A DNA stretch of 54,235 bases, from contig JACPQL010000001.1 in NCBI GenBank assembly GCA_016190445.1, forward strand, positions 1 through 54,235, read 5' to 3'. This DNA is from Chloroflexota bacterium (GTDB taxonomy: Bacteria; Chloroflexota; Dehalococcoidia; Lucifugimonadales; JACPQL01). The translations under genes and the position numbers were made by a program. This document shows, piece after piece, positions 16,668 through 24,907 of this stretch. A model generated the notes under the pieces. That model was given only the letters and a program-made list of their open reading frames with translations. It searched no databases and was not told the origin of the DNA. How positions within the stretch are numbered: position 1 is the stretch's first letter; every line of letters begins with the position of its first letter.

Positions 16668-16954
16668 GCCAGGGGGGACCGGCCCTCGTGGCGCCAGGGG
16701 ATGTCCCCAACTCACCATCCAGCTCCGCAGATGGTATAATCGGGCCGCCGAGCGGCTCGCCGGGCACCCTCACAACTCCAACTCTTTCGACCGAGACGTT
16801 TCCTGGAGTTGCTGACGACCCACACCGGGAGCGCACACCATTGCCTCATGCAATGTGAGTCCGATGCCACCATGTGGTATCGTCCAGGGGAAGACCGTCG
16901 GCTGAAGTCCGGTTGCCGGGATAGGAACGGAGCATTCTCCACTGGGAGGTGAAC

Positions 16955-17881
16955 GTGAACATAGGGTTTATCGGTCTGGGGACCATGGGCGGAAGCATGG
17001 CCTACAATGTGCTGAAGGCCGGCCATAAGCTCACCGTGCACGACATTCGACGCGAGGCAGCAACCCCGCACCTGGAGGCCGGGGCCACCTGGGCAGACAG
17101 CCCCCGCCGAGTCGCTGGGGCCAGCGAGATCGTGTTCACTTCGCTGCCGGGGCCTACCGAGGTGGAGGCAGTGGCACTGGGCGAAGACGGCCTTCTACAG
17201 GGAATGCGCCCGGGGAACGTATACATTGACCTGACCACCAACTCGCCCGCCCTGGTCCGACGAATTCACGCCGTTTTCGCCGCCAAGGGCATCCACGTGC
17301 TAGACGGACCCGTCAGCGGCGGGCCCAGAGGCGCCAAGAGCCGGAAACTCGCCATATGGGTGGGCGGTGATCAGGAGGTGTACCAGCAGTGCAAGCCTGT
17401 CTTGGATGCCATCGGGGACCAGCCCTACTATGTGGGACCCATAGGCTGTGGTTCCATCGCGAAGCTGGTCCACAACTGCGCCGGTTATACCATCCAGTGT
17501 GCCCTTGCCGAGGTGTTCACCATGGGGGTGAAGGCTGGCGTTGAGCCGCTGGCCCTTTGGCAAGCGGTGCGCCAGGGTGCTCAAGGGCGACGCGGCGTGT
17601 TCGAGGGGCTGGCGGAACACCTTCTGCCGGGGAGGTTCGACCCACCATCCTTCGCCCTCCGCTTGGCCCGAAAAGATGTGGCCCTGGCTGTGAACGTGGG
17701 GAGAGAATATGACGTGCCCATGCGCCTGGCCAATCTGGCCCTTGAAGAGATGACGGAGGCGATCAACAGAGGCTGGGGAAACCTTGACTCCCGCGTTGCG
17801 ATGCGCCTACAGGAGGAACGCGCCGGAGTAGAAGTGCGTGCTTCCCAGGAGGCTCTGAGGAAAGTGCTGGAGAACGAGTAA
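16955..17881 (+). CDS. NAD(P)-dependent beta-hydroxyacid dehydrogenase (3-hydroxyisobutyrate dehydrogenase-like)
   Basis: 308 residues with the family layout. A Rossmann NAD(P)-binding motif is right at the start (IGFIGLGTMGGSMAYNVLKAGH). The substrate-binding signature DGPVSGGPRGAKSRKLAIWVGG (about 116-137) follows, then the catalytic Lys region IGCGSIAKLVHNCAGYT (about 165-181, K about 172). The C-terminal all-helical domain has RLARKDVALAVNVGREYDVPMRLA. It oxidises a beta-hydroxyacid, identity unknown. I prefer GTG 16955 because the GGGAGG ribosome binding site (16944-16949) would overlap the alternative GTG 16949. A TATAAT preceded by TGG occurs at 16734-16739, possibly an extended -10 promoter with a long leader. 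Confidence 0.9.
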   Translation: MNIGFIGLGTMGGSMAYNVLKAGHKLTVHDIRREAATPHLEAGATWADSPRRVAGASEIVFTSLPGPTEVEAVALGEDGLLQGMRPGNVYIDLTTNSPALVRRIHAVFAAKGIHVLDGPVSGGPRGAKSRKLAIWVGGDQEVYQQCKPVLDAIGDQPYYVGPIGCGSIAKLVHNCAGYTIQCALAEVFTMGVKAGVEPLALWQAVRQGAQGRRGVFEGLAEHLLPGRFDPPSFALRLARKDVALAVNVGREYDVPMRLANLALEEMTEAINRGWGNLDSRVAMRLQEERAGVEVRASQEALRKVLENE

Positions 17882-18080
17882 CCCGGTGCGCCTATAGCCG
17901 TCCTGTAGTCAGGCTGGGGGCCACGTGTGCTCGCCAGGCTGGGGCGAAGGCCATCGGAAAAGGGCCGCCCTTTGTACTCGGTCTACCCACGATGGTGCAG
18001 CGCTGGGAACGATAGACAGAACTGCACCCCGTCGTTGAAGCTCTGCTTCGTCTCGCCGAGCAAGGAGTCCTGGCTGGTGA

Positions 18081-18912
18081 TCAGCCCACTGCGCGAACGA
18101 TGCTTGCGCCATTGAGCCCTAGCAGCACCAGAGCAAGGATAATGCCGATAACCCGTGCCGACAGGTGACTGGTCAGATAGGCTCCAAGCGGTGCTGTGAA
18201 TAGGCTACCCACAATCAATGCCAGCGGCAGTCGCCAGCCAATGGTCTCCCAACTGAGCCTGGTCAAGATCGTCCCAGAGACAGAAAGCGCCACGAAGACC
18301 TCCGCCGCGTTGACGCTCCCGATGATATAACGAGGGTGACCCTGCACCTTCAGAGCAACAGCCGTTGTCGCGACCGGCCCAAAGGCACCGCTCAGGCCAT
18401 TCACAAACCCGGCCACGAAGCCGATGACTGATAGCCATATCCATAGCGGGAGAGAAAGCAGCACCCCCATCATGGGCCTTCGGCTTTTTCGCGTAGCTCG
18501 TTGCTTCTCCGTTACCTCCGGCAACCGAAGGGTCGGAGTCTGCCTTCAGCATGAAGCGCCGAAGAAGTAACAGCCCCATGACAAAGAGTATGACCGGCAC
18601 CCACACGCGCACCATATCGGTGGGTAGTCCCGTCAACAAATAGGCGGACAGGAATCCCCCAACCATTCCCGGCCCTGCGATCTGCACGACCCAGCGGGGG
18701 CGAACATTTTGCACCTTCCAGTGGGCCAATGCGGAGATGAAGCCGCTGCCGATCTTGGCCAGGCTGACCGTTCCAACCACGATCGCAGGTGCCAAGCCCC
18801 CTGCCAGCATCACCGAGCCAGACAGGCCACCGAACCCCATGCCAGCCACAGTGTCCAGGAACTGGCCTACCGCTCCCGCCACGACGGCTACTGTCCACTG
18901 CCACGGCTCCAT
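18081..18912 (-). pseudogene. TauE/SafE-family sulfite/anion exporter, interrupted by one frameshift
   Basis: The N-terminal part (from ATG 18912) shows the TauE/SafE first half, with QFLDTVAGMGFGGLSG (the duplicated signature) and several membrane helices to about residue 130. The C-terminal half lies in a shifted frame (to 18081), with GFVNGLSGAFGPVATTAVA and GSVNAAEVFVALSVSG. Joined, they give about 275 residues, the normal family length with two mirrored halves. The frames overlap between about 18524 and 18465. A +1 shift within GAAAAAG (about 18484-18488) or GGGGG just downstream would restore one protein. This is either a real inactivating indel or a homopolymer error in the assembly; recoding is less likely. 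A hairpin lies about 36 nt upstream of the start. Confidence 0.75.
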
Positions 18913-18947
18913 TCACTATCCTCCACGGTTGCAGGCACAAAAGAAGG

Positions 18948-18974
18948 CCTCCTCGATTGGTCCGTTCGAGGAGG
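18948..18974. terminator. Terminator-like or attenuator hairpin upstream of the TauE gene
   Basis: CCTCCTCGA (18948-18956) pairs with TCGAGGAGG (18966-18974), 9 bp. TTTTCT follows on the plus strand and CCTTCTTTTG follows on the minus strand. In the minus direction it lies just before the exporter start, so it could attenuate it or block read-through. Confidence 0.5.
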
Positions 18975-19250
18975 TTTTCTGCTTGCCGCAGGTAGGGCCT
19001 CTAGCTGGTCTACCTAGCATCCGACATCAGTACGCAGCATCCCACCCCCTCCGGGGCTGACACTCGATGCAACACTGAGTGGGGAACATCTGAACAAGCA
19101 TCGGGGCAATTCTATCTCATGGAAGTGGGCTGGGCAATGAGAGAGGTCATGGCCTGGTTCAGCACTCTTGGTCCAGCCGACCAGGACGCTTTTCGCGCTA
19201 TCTGGCGGGAAGGTTCCCAGTGCGACCGTGCGTGAAAGATATCTGAGTGC
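18975..19250. other. Gene-poor stretch before the tRNA array
   Basis: No supported gene. A 32-codon plus-strand frame (19138-19236, MREVMAWFSTLGPADQDAF...) looks protein-like but has no recognisable family and no clear ribosome binding site; it may be a gene remnant. No tRNA cloverleaf was found before 19251. Confidence 0.4.
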
Positions 19251-19327
19251 TGGTGGAGCTGAGGGGACTTGAACCCCTGACCTCCCCGATACCCATCGGG
19301 GCGCTCCCCCAACTGAGCTACAATCCC
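19251..19327 (-). pseudogene. Abnormal tRNA-Ala-like copy 1 (8-nt anticodon loop containing GGG, damaged acceptor)
   Basis: The body is that of the intact tRNA-Ala at 19582-19657, including T arm, CAGCTCC acceptor strand and encoded CCA. Two parts differ. The anticodon arm is CCCCGATGGGTATCGGGG, a perfect palindrome that gives a CCCCG/CGGGG stem with an 8-nt loop ATGGGTAT. The 5' acceptor strand is GGGATTG instead of GGGGCTG, leaving one mismatch (A4-C69) and one extra wobble. Its first 10 bases overlap the stop region of the GIY-YIG gene. Probably not a decoding tRNA. Confidence 0.7.
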
Positions 19328-19560
19328 AGGGCCTTCCGCATATAGCCAGGGCTCTTCCATGACTTGATCTGCGCCTCGCGTCTTCTCGCAGCGCTCAGGG
19401 TGTCGGAGGGCTCAATGTACACCAGGCGCCAGGGTCTGGACTGTCTGGTGGCCTTCATCATGCCTGCGTTGTGCTGCGCGAGACGCTGGGCAATGTCCTT
19501 GGTGCTGCCAACGTAGTACCGCCCGCTCTGCTCGCTGCGCAAAACGTAAACGAAGAACAA
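19318..19560 (-). CDS. Small GIY-YIG endonuclease-like protein (UPF0213/YhbQ type)
   Basis: 80 residues from TTG 19560. The GIY-YIG fold is complete: FFVYVL (first strand), GRYYVGSTKDIAQRLAQHN (YVG strand, conserved Arg, Asn), WRLVYIE, and the catalytic Glu in RRREAQIKSWK. These small single-domain proteins are often called UvrC-like or UPF0213; their role is uncertain. A longer reading from ATG 19626 would begin inside the tRNA-Ala anticodon loop and is unlikely. The stop codon TAG (19318-19320) lies within the 5' part of tRNA-like copy 1, and the upstream end abuts the intact tRNA-Ala. The gene therefore fills the space between two tRNA-Ala copies, the arrangement expected of an inserted mobile endonuclease gene. 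Confidence 0.8.
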   Translation of the reverse strand: MFFVYVLRSEQSGRYYVGSTKDIAQRLAQHNAGMMKATRQSRPWRLVYIEPSDTLSAARRREAQIKSWKSPGYMRKALGL

Positions 19561-19581
19561 GGCGGGAAAGCCATGGGAGGG

Positions 19582-19657
19582 TGGTGGAGCTGAGGGGACT
19601 TGAACCCCTGACCTCCTCAATGCCATTGAGGCGCTCTCCCAACTGAGCTACAGCCCC
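19582..19657 (-). tRNA. tRNA-Ala (anticodon GGC), encoded CCA
   Basis: A complete cloverleaf on the minus strand: acceptor GGGGCTG/CAGCTCC with the G3-U70 pair that is the alanine identity element, D arm GCTC/GAGC, anticodon stem CCTCA/TGAGG with loop ATGGCAT (anticodon GGC), and T arm AGGGG-TTCAAGT-CCCCT. Discriminator A and an encoded CCA end at 19582. 73 nt without CCA. It is the only fully regular member of a four-copy array and decodes GCC/GCU. Confidence 0.93.
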
Positions 19658-19695
19658 ACGGGTGCAGGAGGATCCGGCCAATCACAGTATACCAG

Positions 19696-19765
19696 GCTGA
19701 GGGGACTTGAACCTCTGACCTCCCCGATACCCATTGAGGCGCTCTCCCAACTGAGCTACAGCCCC
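19696..19765 (-). pseudogene. tRNA-Ala-like copy 3 (chimeric anticodon arm, no 3' acceptor strand)
   Basis: Same 5' acceptor and D arm as the intact tRNA-Ala, 107 bp away. The anticodon arm combines its 5' strand (CCTCA) with the 3' half of the palindromic version (ATGGGTAT-CGGGG), so it cannot pair fully. The T arm has a mismatch (AGAGG/CCCCT). After CAGC the sequence runs into CCTGGTATACTG, so the 3' acceptor strand is lost. A broken duplicate. Confidence 0.75.
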
Positions 19766-19802
19766 ACGAGCGCAGGAGACCTGGCCAATCACAGTATACC
19801 AG

Positions 19803-19872
19803 GCTGAGGGGACTTGAACCCCTGACCTCCCCGATACCCATCGGGGCGCTCCCCCAACTGAGCTACAGCCCC
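19803..19872 (-). pseudogene. tRNA-Ala-like copy 4 (palindromic anticodon arm, no 3' acceptor strand)
   Basis: 5' acceptor GGGGCTG, D arm and T arm are intact. The anticodon arm is the palindrome CCCCGATGGGTATCGGGG, and the 3' acceptor ends at CAGC followed by CCTGGTATACTG. It is offset by exactly 107 bp from copy 3 and shares its spacer (…GGCCAATCACAGTATACC on the plus strand), so it arose by tandem duplication. Confidence 0.75.
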
Positions 19873-19917
19873 ACGGATGCAGAAGTGTCCAGCCAGCTAT
19901 AGTATAGCAGAAGGCGC

Positions 19918-21690
19918 TCAGCGTCTGGCTAGTGGGGAAAGGAGCTGCCGCCTGGTGGATTCCGCCAGAGCCTGGAGGGCATCGCTCATCTGCCGGAGAC
20001 GCGCCCTGCGGACCTCCTCGAACTCCTTGGCCGCAGAGTCCGCCAGACTCCTCAGCGAGTCGCTCATCTGCTGAATGTGGGCCGCGGCGTTCCCTCGAAG
20101 CTCTTTGCCCACTGAGTCCGCCAGGTTCCTCAGAGAATCGCTCATCTGCTGGATCCTCTGGGACAGGTTGCCTGAAAGGTCGTTGCCTGTGGAATCGGCC
20201 ATCGCTCTCAGGGACTCCACCATCTGGTTGACTCTTGCTGATAGGGTGCTGGCCAGGCCCCTTCTGCCGCCGAGGGGGCTAAATCCTTTGCGTTGCAGGA
20301 CATGGAAGACCCGCTCATAGAGCCTGTCAACAGGGTTGAGCCTGGCATAGTACCTATCGAAGATCTCCCTGGACTCCTGCATGCTCCAGCGGGGGTCCTT
20401 GTGTACAAACTGCTTCCCTGTGTACAGGTGGTACGGCCTGATGGCGCCTGGGCGAAGGACATCGCCGTTTTCGTCCAGGGGCACGAGCGTCTCCCAGTTG
20501 GACGTGGCAGGCAGGGGCGTGAGCCAGTTGGCCGTCTGGTACTTGCTGACCTGCTTCACCCAGTCGGCCATCTGCATTATGGCCTCCTGAGTATCGTAAG
20601 GAAGGCCGATGATGGTCATGGCCACCACAGCGAAACCGGCCCGGTTCAGCGCCACCAGGTCCTGGTGCACCTGCGTCGGGTCCTGGCGCTTTCGCACCGC
20701 CTTCAGGTTCTCAGCGCTGGAGGACTCCACCCCAACGTAGAGCATCTGAATGCCTGCATCCAGCATGGCGGAGTAAAGCTCCGGGTCCTGCCCTATCTCA
20801 GCCCTGGTCTGGCAGATCATGTGCATCCCGTCGGTGTGGCCCTTCCACCCCCTCAGCCTCTCCAGACGTTCGTTCCTGAACTTCACCGCCCGGAGGGGTG
20901 GCGGATGGAGGTCATCGGATATGAAGACACTGAAGCGCCCCTCCCGGTTGGTGTAGATGAGCCCCTCTTCCGCAAGCTGCCGTAGCTGGGCCAGGCGCTT
21001 GAACTCCGTCTCCCTGGCCACCATCCTGTACCCGAGGAACTGCTGGATGACCTGGCAGTAGGAGCAATTCTCCGTACAGCCGCGCACCGTCTCCAGCACG
21101 CCGCCCGCCATCGGCTTCTCAGGAGTCAGGTCGCGGATGGAGTGGAAGTCGGGCAGCTCCACGAAGTCGGGGGCTATGGTGCCGCGGCGTGGCGTCTGCA
21201 CCAGCTTCCCATCCCGCATGAAGGAGATACCGGGTATCTTCAGGAGGGCGTTATCTAGCTCGGCACCCTTATGGGTGAGGAGAACATCGCAGAGCTGGCC
21301 TATGATGTCCTCGCCCTCCCGGTTCACAATAATGTCGAACCGCCCCTCTCGAATAGCCGCATCTGAGAGGGGGCTCATCTGTGGCCCGCCGCCTATGGTT
21401 ATGAGATTGGGATGGTACTGCTTGGCCAGCCTCCCCAGCTCGTAGGCCCGGGGAGTCTCGTTGATCAGGGCCGTCATCATCAGGATGTCGGTGTCCGCCA
21501 GGTCCTTGTCGGGGTCTATCTTCCCGCTGCGGTCCTCAAACCATATCTCGCGCTCGTACAGGAAGGGGCCCCGCCACTGGCGGAGGGCTCCGGAGAGAAA
21601 CAGCATCCCCTGCCTGGGGATGGCCACATACTCAAAGTTGCCACCCACCGATTCCGGCTGAATCAGCGTTACCTTTCTAGTCCTGCCCAA
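19918..21690 (-). CDS. B12-binding-type radical SAM protein with a four-fold repeated C-terminal tail
   Basis: 590 residues. The N-terminal part (about 1-150) has a Rossmann-like layout with LADTDILMMTALINETPRAYELGRLAKQYHPNLITIGGGP, as in B12-binding radical SAM enzymes. The radical SAM core (about 190-400) has the 4Fe-4S motif CTENCSYC (CxxxCxxC) preceded by ETVRG. YVGVESSSAENL and GFAVVAMTIIGLPYDTQEAIM are core barrel motifs. After about residue 485 the protein changes to four 26-residue repeats with consensus QQMSDSLRxLADS, predicted amphipathic helix or coiled coil (19921-20235). The start is TTG 21690, behind AGGAG. Reaction unknown; a membrane- or partner-binding tail is an inference. 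It reads out toward the tRNA-Ala array. Confidence 0.85.
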   Translation of the reverse strand: MGRTRKVTLIQPESVGGNFEYVAIPRQGMLFLSGALRQWRGPFLYEREIWFEDRSGKIDPDKDLADTDILMMTALINETPRAYELGRLAKQYHPNLITIGGGPQMSPLSDAAIREGRFDIIVNREGEDIIGQLCDVLLTHKGAELDNALLKIPGISFMRDGKLVQTPRRGTIAPDFVELPDFHSIRDLTPEKPMAGGVLETVRGCTENCSYCQVIQQFLGYRMVARETEFKRLAQLRQLAEEGLIYTNREGRFSVFISDDLHPPPLRAVKFRNERLERLRGWKGHTDGMHMICQTRAEIGQDPELYSAMLDAGIQMLYVGVESSSAENLKAVRKRQDPTQVHQDLVALNRAGFAVVAMTIIGLPYDTQEAIMQMADWVKQVSKYQTANWLTPLPATSNWETLVPLDENGDVLRPGAIRPYHLYTGKQFVHKDPRWSMQESREIFDRYYARLNPVDRLYERVFHVLQRKGFSPLGGRRGLASTLSARVNQMVESLRAMADSTGNDLSGNLSQRIQQMSDSLRNLADSVGKELRGNAAAHIQQMSDSLRSLADSAAKEFEEVRRARLRQMSDALQALAESTRRQLLSPLARR

Positions 21691-21813
21691 TGCAACTCCT
21701 TACGGGGGTCTGAGATACGACAAAGATAATCGCTATATACGCTAGCACGAGCCCAGCCTGGATGCAAGGTGCTCTCACTGGCAACTGCTTCTCGGCTTCT
21801 AAGAGGAGGACGT

Positions 21814-22977
21814 CTAGCCCAGCAGCACCGGTATATCCACGCGCCCATCACCCCGCGCCACCGTGAGGGTGACCTGGTCATCGGCACTATGCCTTTCCAG
21901 GAGCAGCTTCTGGAGCTGCCAGACCGTGCTCACCTCCTGGCCATTCACAGCCAGGATGACGTCCCTGGAGCGCACGCCTCCCCGCTCCGCAGGACCCCCG
22001 CGAGTCGGGTCCACCACCAGCACGCCCTTGGACACTGAGAGATTCTCCGAGGCGGCCAGGGCGGGCGTGACCGTCATCACCGAGACGCCCAACGATGGCC
22101 GGGTCACCTTTCCCTGTTCCACGAGCTGGCGGGTGATGGGCTTGATCACATCGCTGCTGATGGCGAAGCCGATGCCCTCCGCCTGCTCCCCATTGGGCAG
22201 GGTCCCACGGATGATGCTGGTGTTGATCCCCACCACCTCACCCTCCAGGTTCAGCAAGGGGCCGCCGCTGTTTCCCGGATTGATTACAGCGTCGGTCTGG
22301 ACAAGGTCCGGCAGCGGAGGACTCCCTGTCGCCACTTGCAATGACCGCCCCACGGCGCTCACCACGCCTACGGTCACCGTGTTCTCAAACCCCAGGGCGT
22401 TGCCTATGGCAATGACCCAGTCTCCAGGCCGCACCCTGGTGGAGTCCCCAATGGGCGCCACGGTAAGCTCCACTCCACTGGGAGGCTCCACCTTGATGAC
22501 CGCCAGGTCCGTCTGGGGGTCGGTACCCGCTATGGTCGCGTCCAGGACTTGGCCTGACGCCAGGCTCACCTTCACCTCGGCAGCCCCTTCCACCACGTGG
22601 TTGTTGGTGGCGATGAACCCCCTCCTGTCGAAGATGAAGCCTGTGCCCTGGGCGGTCTCTTGCACCAGCCGGCCGAAGAAGTCCCGTCCCACCGAAGTGG
22701 CCTGGATCGAGACGACCGCCGGCATGACCCTCTCCACTACATCGGCGAAACCCGGCAGTAGCGAGGAAGAGGGAACTGTGGTTGGGGTGAACTCTGGAGT
22801 GGCGGTAGACGTGGGCGACGGCACCGGCACCTGCGCCGGAGTCACCGTTGGGGTAGGAGAAACTGTCGGAGTTGGGAGGGCGCACGCTGCCAGCGTTAGA
22901 GCAGCGGCCAGGGCAGTCGCCCATGGAAAGGCCGCCAAGCAGGCAGAGCGCCGCCGAAACGAGCCAGAGCTAGCCAT
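21814..22977 (-). CDS. HtrA/DegP-like serine protease with one PDZ domain, lipoprotein
   Basis: 387 residues. An N-terminal signal with lipobox LTLAAC (about residues 27-32) predicts attachment to the outer face of the membrane. A Thr/Pro-rich linker (about 33-70, repeated PTPT) follows. The trypsin-like domain has His in ATNNHVVEGA, Asp in DPQTDLAVIK and Ser in INPGNSGGPLLN. A single PDZ domain (about 285-385) has LGVSVMTVTP and GGVRSRDVILAVNGQEV. The predicted function is envelope protein quality control. Upstream are no obvious partners; the radical SAM gene follows 123 nt later on the same strand. Confidence 0.93.
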   Translation of the reverse strand: MASSGSFRRRSACLAAFPWATALAAALTLAACALPTPTVSPTPTVTPAQVPVPSPTSTATPEFTPTTVPSSSLLPGFADVVERVMPAVVSIQATSVGRDFFGRLVQETAQGTGFIFDRRGFIATNNHVVEGAAEVKVSLASGQVLDATIAGTDPQTDLAVIKVEPPSGVELTVAPIGDSTRVRPGDWVIAIGNALGFENTVTVGVVSAVGRSLQVATGSPPLPDLVQTDAVINPGNSGGPLLNLEGEVVGINTSIIRGTLPNGEQAEGIGFAISSDVIKPITRQLVEQGKVTRPSLGVSVMTVTPALAASENLSVSKGVLVVDPTRGGPAERGGVRSRDVILAVNGQEVSTVWQLQKLLLERHSADDQVTLTVARGDGRVDIPVLLG

Positions 22978-23168
22978 TCTTATCAGCAGCGGCCCACCTT
23001 GACGTGTTCCAAGGCCAATGAGGCCACGGGCTGCGCATCACAGAGGCACCATGCACGACTACAGATGCCAAGAAGAGACCCATAACCAAGCATATTCGCA
23101 GGCCACACCGGCGTCAAGCTCGCCTGGGCACGGCGTGACCCTGCCGGGAGCTGACCGTCGCCGTTCGT

Positions 23169-24188
23169 CTACTGGATGAAGTAAAAGGCGCTGATCAACA
23201 GCAGGTACACTGTAAGAAGCTGAGCGCCCTCCAGCCAGTTGCAGTCGCCATCGGCGCAAATATGGTTGAGGATGATGACTGAAACCACCATAGCCACCAG
23301 ATCGTACACGCTGAAGACCAGGCTCAGCGGTTGTCCCAACTGGAACGAGATGAGGACCAGAATGGGAACAGCGAAGAGTGTGATCTGCGTGGCCGAGTTC
23401 AGCCCGATGTTCAGAGAGAGGTCAATCTTGTTCTTCAGAGCATATGTCACTGCGGCGATCTTCTCCGCTATGTTGGTGGCGATGGCGATCAGCACCAGGC
23501 CAATGAACGCTTCACTGATGCCCAGACTTTGAGCCACCGGCTCAATAGCACCCACCAGGATCTCTGACAAGAGCGCCGCGCCCAGGGTCCCCACTATGAG
23601 CACGACAAAAGCCTTTCGTGTTGACCAGGGACTGGCTTCATTCTCAGGTATCCTGTCCACCACAAACGCACCCTTGTGGGTGAAAAGGGTGAACACCAGG
23701 CTAAGGACGTATATCACGCCGAGCGATGTGGAGATGGCCAGGCTCATGGATTCGGCGGGTTGATGGCTGGTCAATCCGAACACGGTGGGTATGGCCAGGC
23801 CGATTATGGCCACCAGCAGCATGCTGGAGGCTATCCCAACGGCCTTCCGGTTGAACTCCTGTTCCTTGTATTTGAACCCGCCGATGAACACGCTCAGCCC
23901 TATCAGGAACAGCACGTTGACCAGGATAGAGCCCGTTATTGATGCCTTCACCACCTGGAGAAGGCCAGCTCGAATGGCAAAAACAGCAATGAAGATTTCA
24001 ATGATGTTCCCTGTGGTAGCGTTGAAGAGGCTCCCTACGGTGGGATTCGTTCGGGCAGACAGGTCTTCCGTGGCCTTTGATAGCAGAAGAGCCAAGGGCA
24101 CGATGGCGACCAATGTGGAGACGAAAACAAGAACGGGCGCCGCCTCCATCAGATCAAGGACGATGGAGACGGGCACAAAAACAAGCAA
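23169..24188 (-). CDS. Ca2+/H+ antiporter (CaCA superfamily, CAX-like)
   Basis: At least 339 residues with about ten membrane segments. Two family repeats are visible: TVGSLFNATTGNIIEIFIAVFAIRAG (about residues 50-75) and IGLVLIAIATNIAEKIAAVTYALKNKIDLSLNIGLNSATQITLFAVPILVLIS (about 228-280). These contain the alpha-repeat acidic/asparagine residues that bind the cation. The N terminus, LLLVFVPVSIVLDLM, corresponds to the usual CAX start region. The only in-frame start is TTG 24188 (or CTG 24203); no ATG occurs nearby, so the true start is uncertain. It expels calcium or another divalent cation using the proton gradient. Convergent or adjacent genes do not inform its role. Confidence 0.85.
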   Translation of the reverse strand: MLVFVPVSIVLDLMEAAPVLVFVSTLVAIVPLALLLSKATEDLSARTNPTVGSLFNATTGNIIEIFIAVFAIRAGLLQVVKASITGSILVNVLFLIGLSVFIGGFKYKEQEFNRKAVGIASSMLLVAIIGLAIPTVFGLTSHQPAESMSLAISTSLGVIYVLSLVFTLFTHKGAFVVDRIPENEASPWSTRKAFVVLIVGTLGAALLSEILVGAIEPVAQSLGISEAFIGLVLIAIATNIAEKIAAVTYALKNKIDLSLNIGLNSATQITLFAVPILVLISFQLGQPLSLVFSVYDLVAMVVSVIILNHICADGDCNWLEGAQLLTVYLLLISAFYFIQ

Positions 24189-24296
24189 AAGGTTGAGGTT
24201 CAGCCAGCGGCGAACGGAGCCTGTACTGATTCGCGTGGCACTACCCCTTGCCTGTAGGCACCCGGCAGCCTCCGCCGGGTAGCCCGGTTGAGTGCC

Positions 24297-24884
24297 CTAC
24301 TGGGCATGGCGCTGGCCCGGGTGCGCCTGAACGGGAGTGGCCAGGACACGGAACGCCTTGACACACTGGGGGTCACCCCATCCCATTTTGCACGTTGCCT
24401 GGTATTGCACGGGCACAGGGAACCCCTGGACAAACCCGTGGAAGAGGGACCTGTCGTGGGAACACACCGCCTCACAGATATCCCTGGTCATGCCATCGGT
24501 CTTGGCGCGCTCCACAAAGGGGCAGCGATGGGTGACCGCTTCGAAGGAAGAGCCATTGGTACGCAGAGTGGTGGGCATGTCCAGGGTCTTGAATGCATAG
24601 ACCATGAGGTCTGCTATGGCCGCAGCCGGGGCGATGGACCCCGCCAGCCACTCAGACCGCCTCCACATCCAGCGGGTCCCCGCCTGGTCCAGGGCCCTGT
24701 CCAGGATGCCTGAGTGCAGGGCGCCCTCGAAGGTGTCCGCCTCCAGAGTGGCCTGAGAGGCAAAGGTCAGCAACTCCCCCACGCCCTTCCACTTGTTCTC
24801 AGAGGGGAGAGGGAGATGACGCATGAGCCGGTACCAGAGGCGTGCCAGGAGACCGCTCATCCAGGACGCCAGGAGAGCCATCAT
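24297..24884 (-). CDS. Uncharacterized cysteine-containing protein
   Basis: 195 residues, no family recognised with confidence. Features: an N-terminal helical region rich in Leu/Trp (about 1-25), then THRCPF (about 117-122), ICEAVC (about 136-141) and a C-terminal ATCKMGWGDPQC (about 166-177). This spacing of CPF and paired cysteines recalls L-2-amino-thiazoline-4-carboxylate-hydrolase-type or metal/FeS-binding sensor domains, but that is only a resemblance. It begins 23 nt after the MFS transporter stop on the same strand, so the two are probably co-transcribed and functionally linked. Confidence 0.6.
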   Translation of the reverse strand: MMALLASWMSGLLARLWYRLMRHLPLPSENKWKGVGELLTFASQATLEADTFEGALHSGILDRALDQAGTRWMWRRSEWLAGSIAPAAAIADLMVYAFKTLDMPTTLRTNGSSFEAVTHRCPFVERAKTDGMTRDICEAVCSHDRSLFHGFVQGFPVPVQYQATCKMGWGDPQCVKAFRVLATPVQAHPGQRHAQ

Positions 24885-24907
24885 TCTGAAAGCCTGTCAA
24901 AAGATAG

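Noticed and set aside
18465-18530. Programmed ribosomal frameshift in the TauE gene
   Set aside because: The 5-A and 5-G runs do not form a recognised slippery heptamer with a downstream stimulator, and the needed shift is +1; an indel or sequencing error is simpler.
19251-19327. Functional tRNA-Pro(GGG) reading for the GGG-containing Ala-like copies
   Set aside because: Body and acceptor are alanine-type with G3-U70, the loop is 8 nt, and a regular tRNA-Pro(GGG) exists at 50026-50102.
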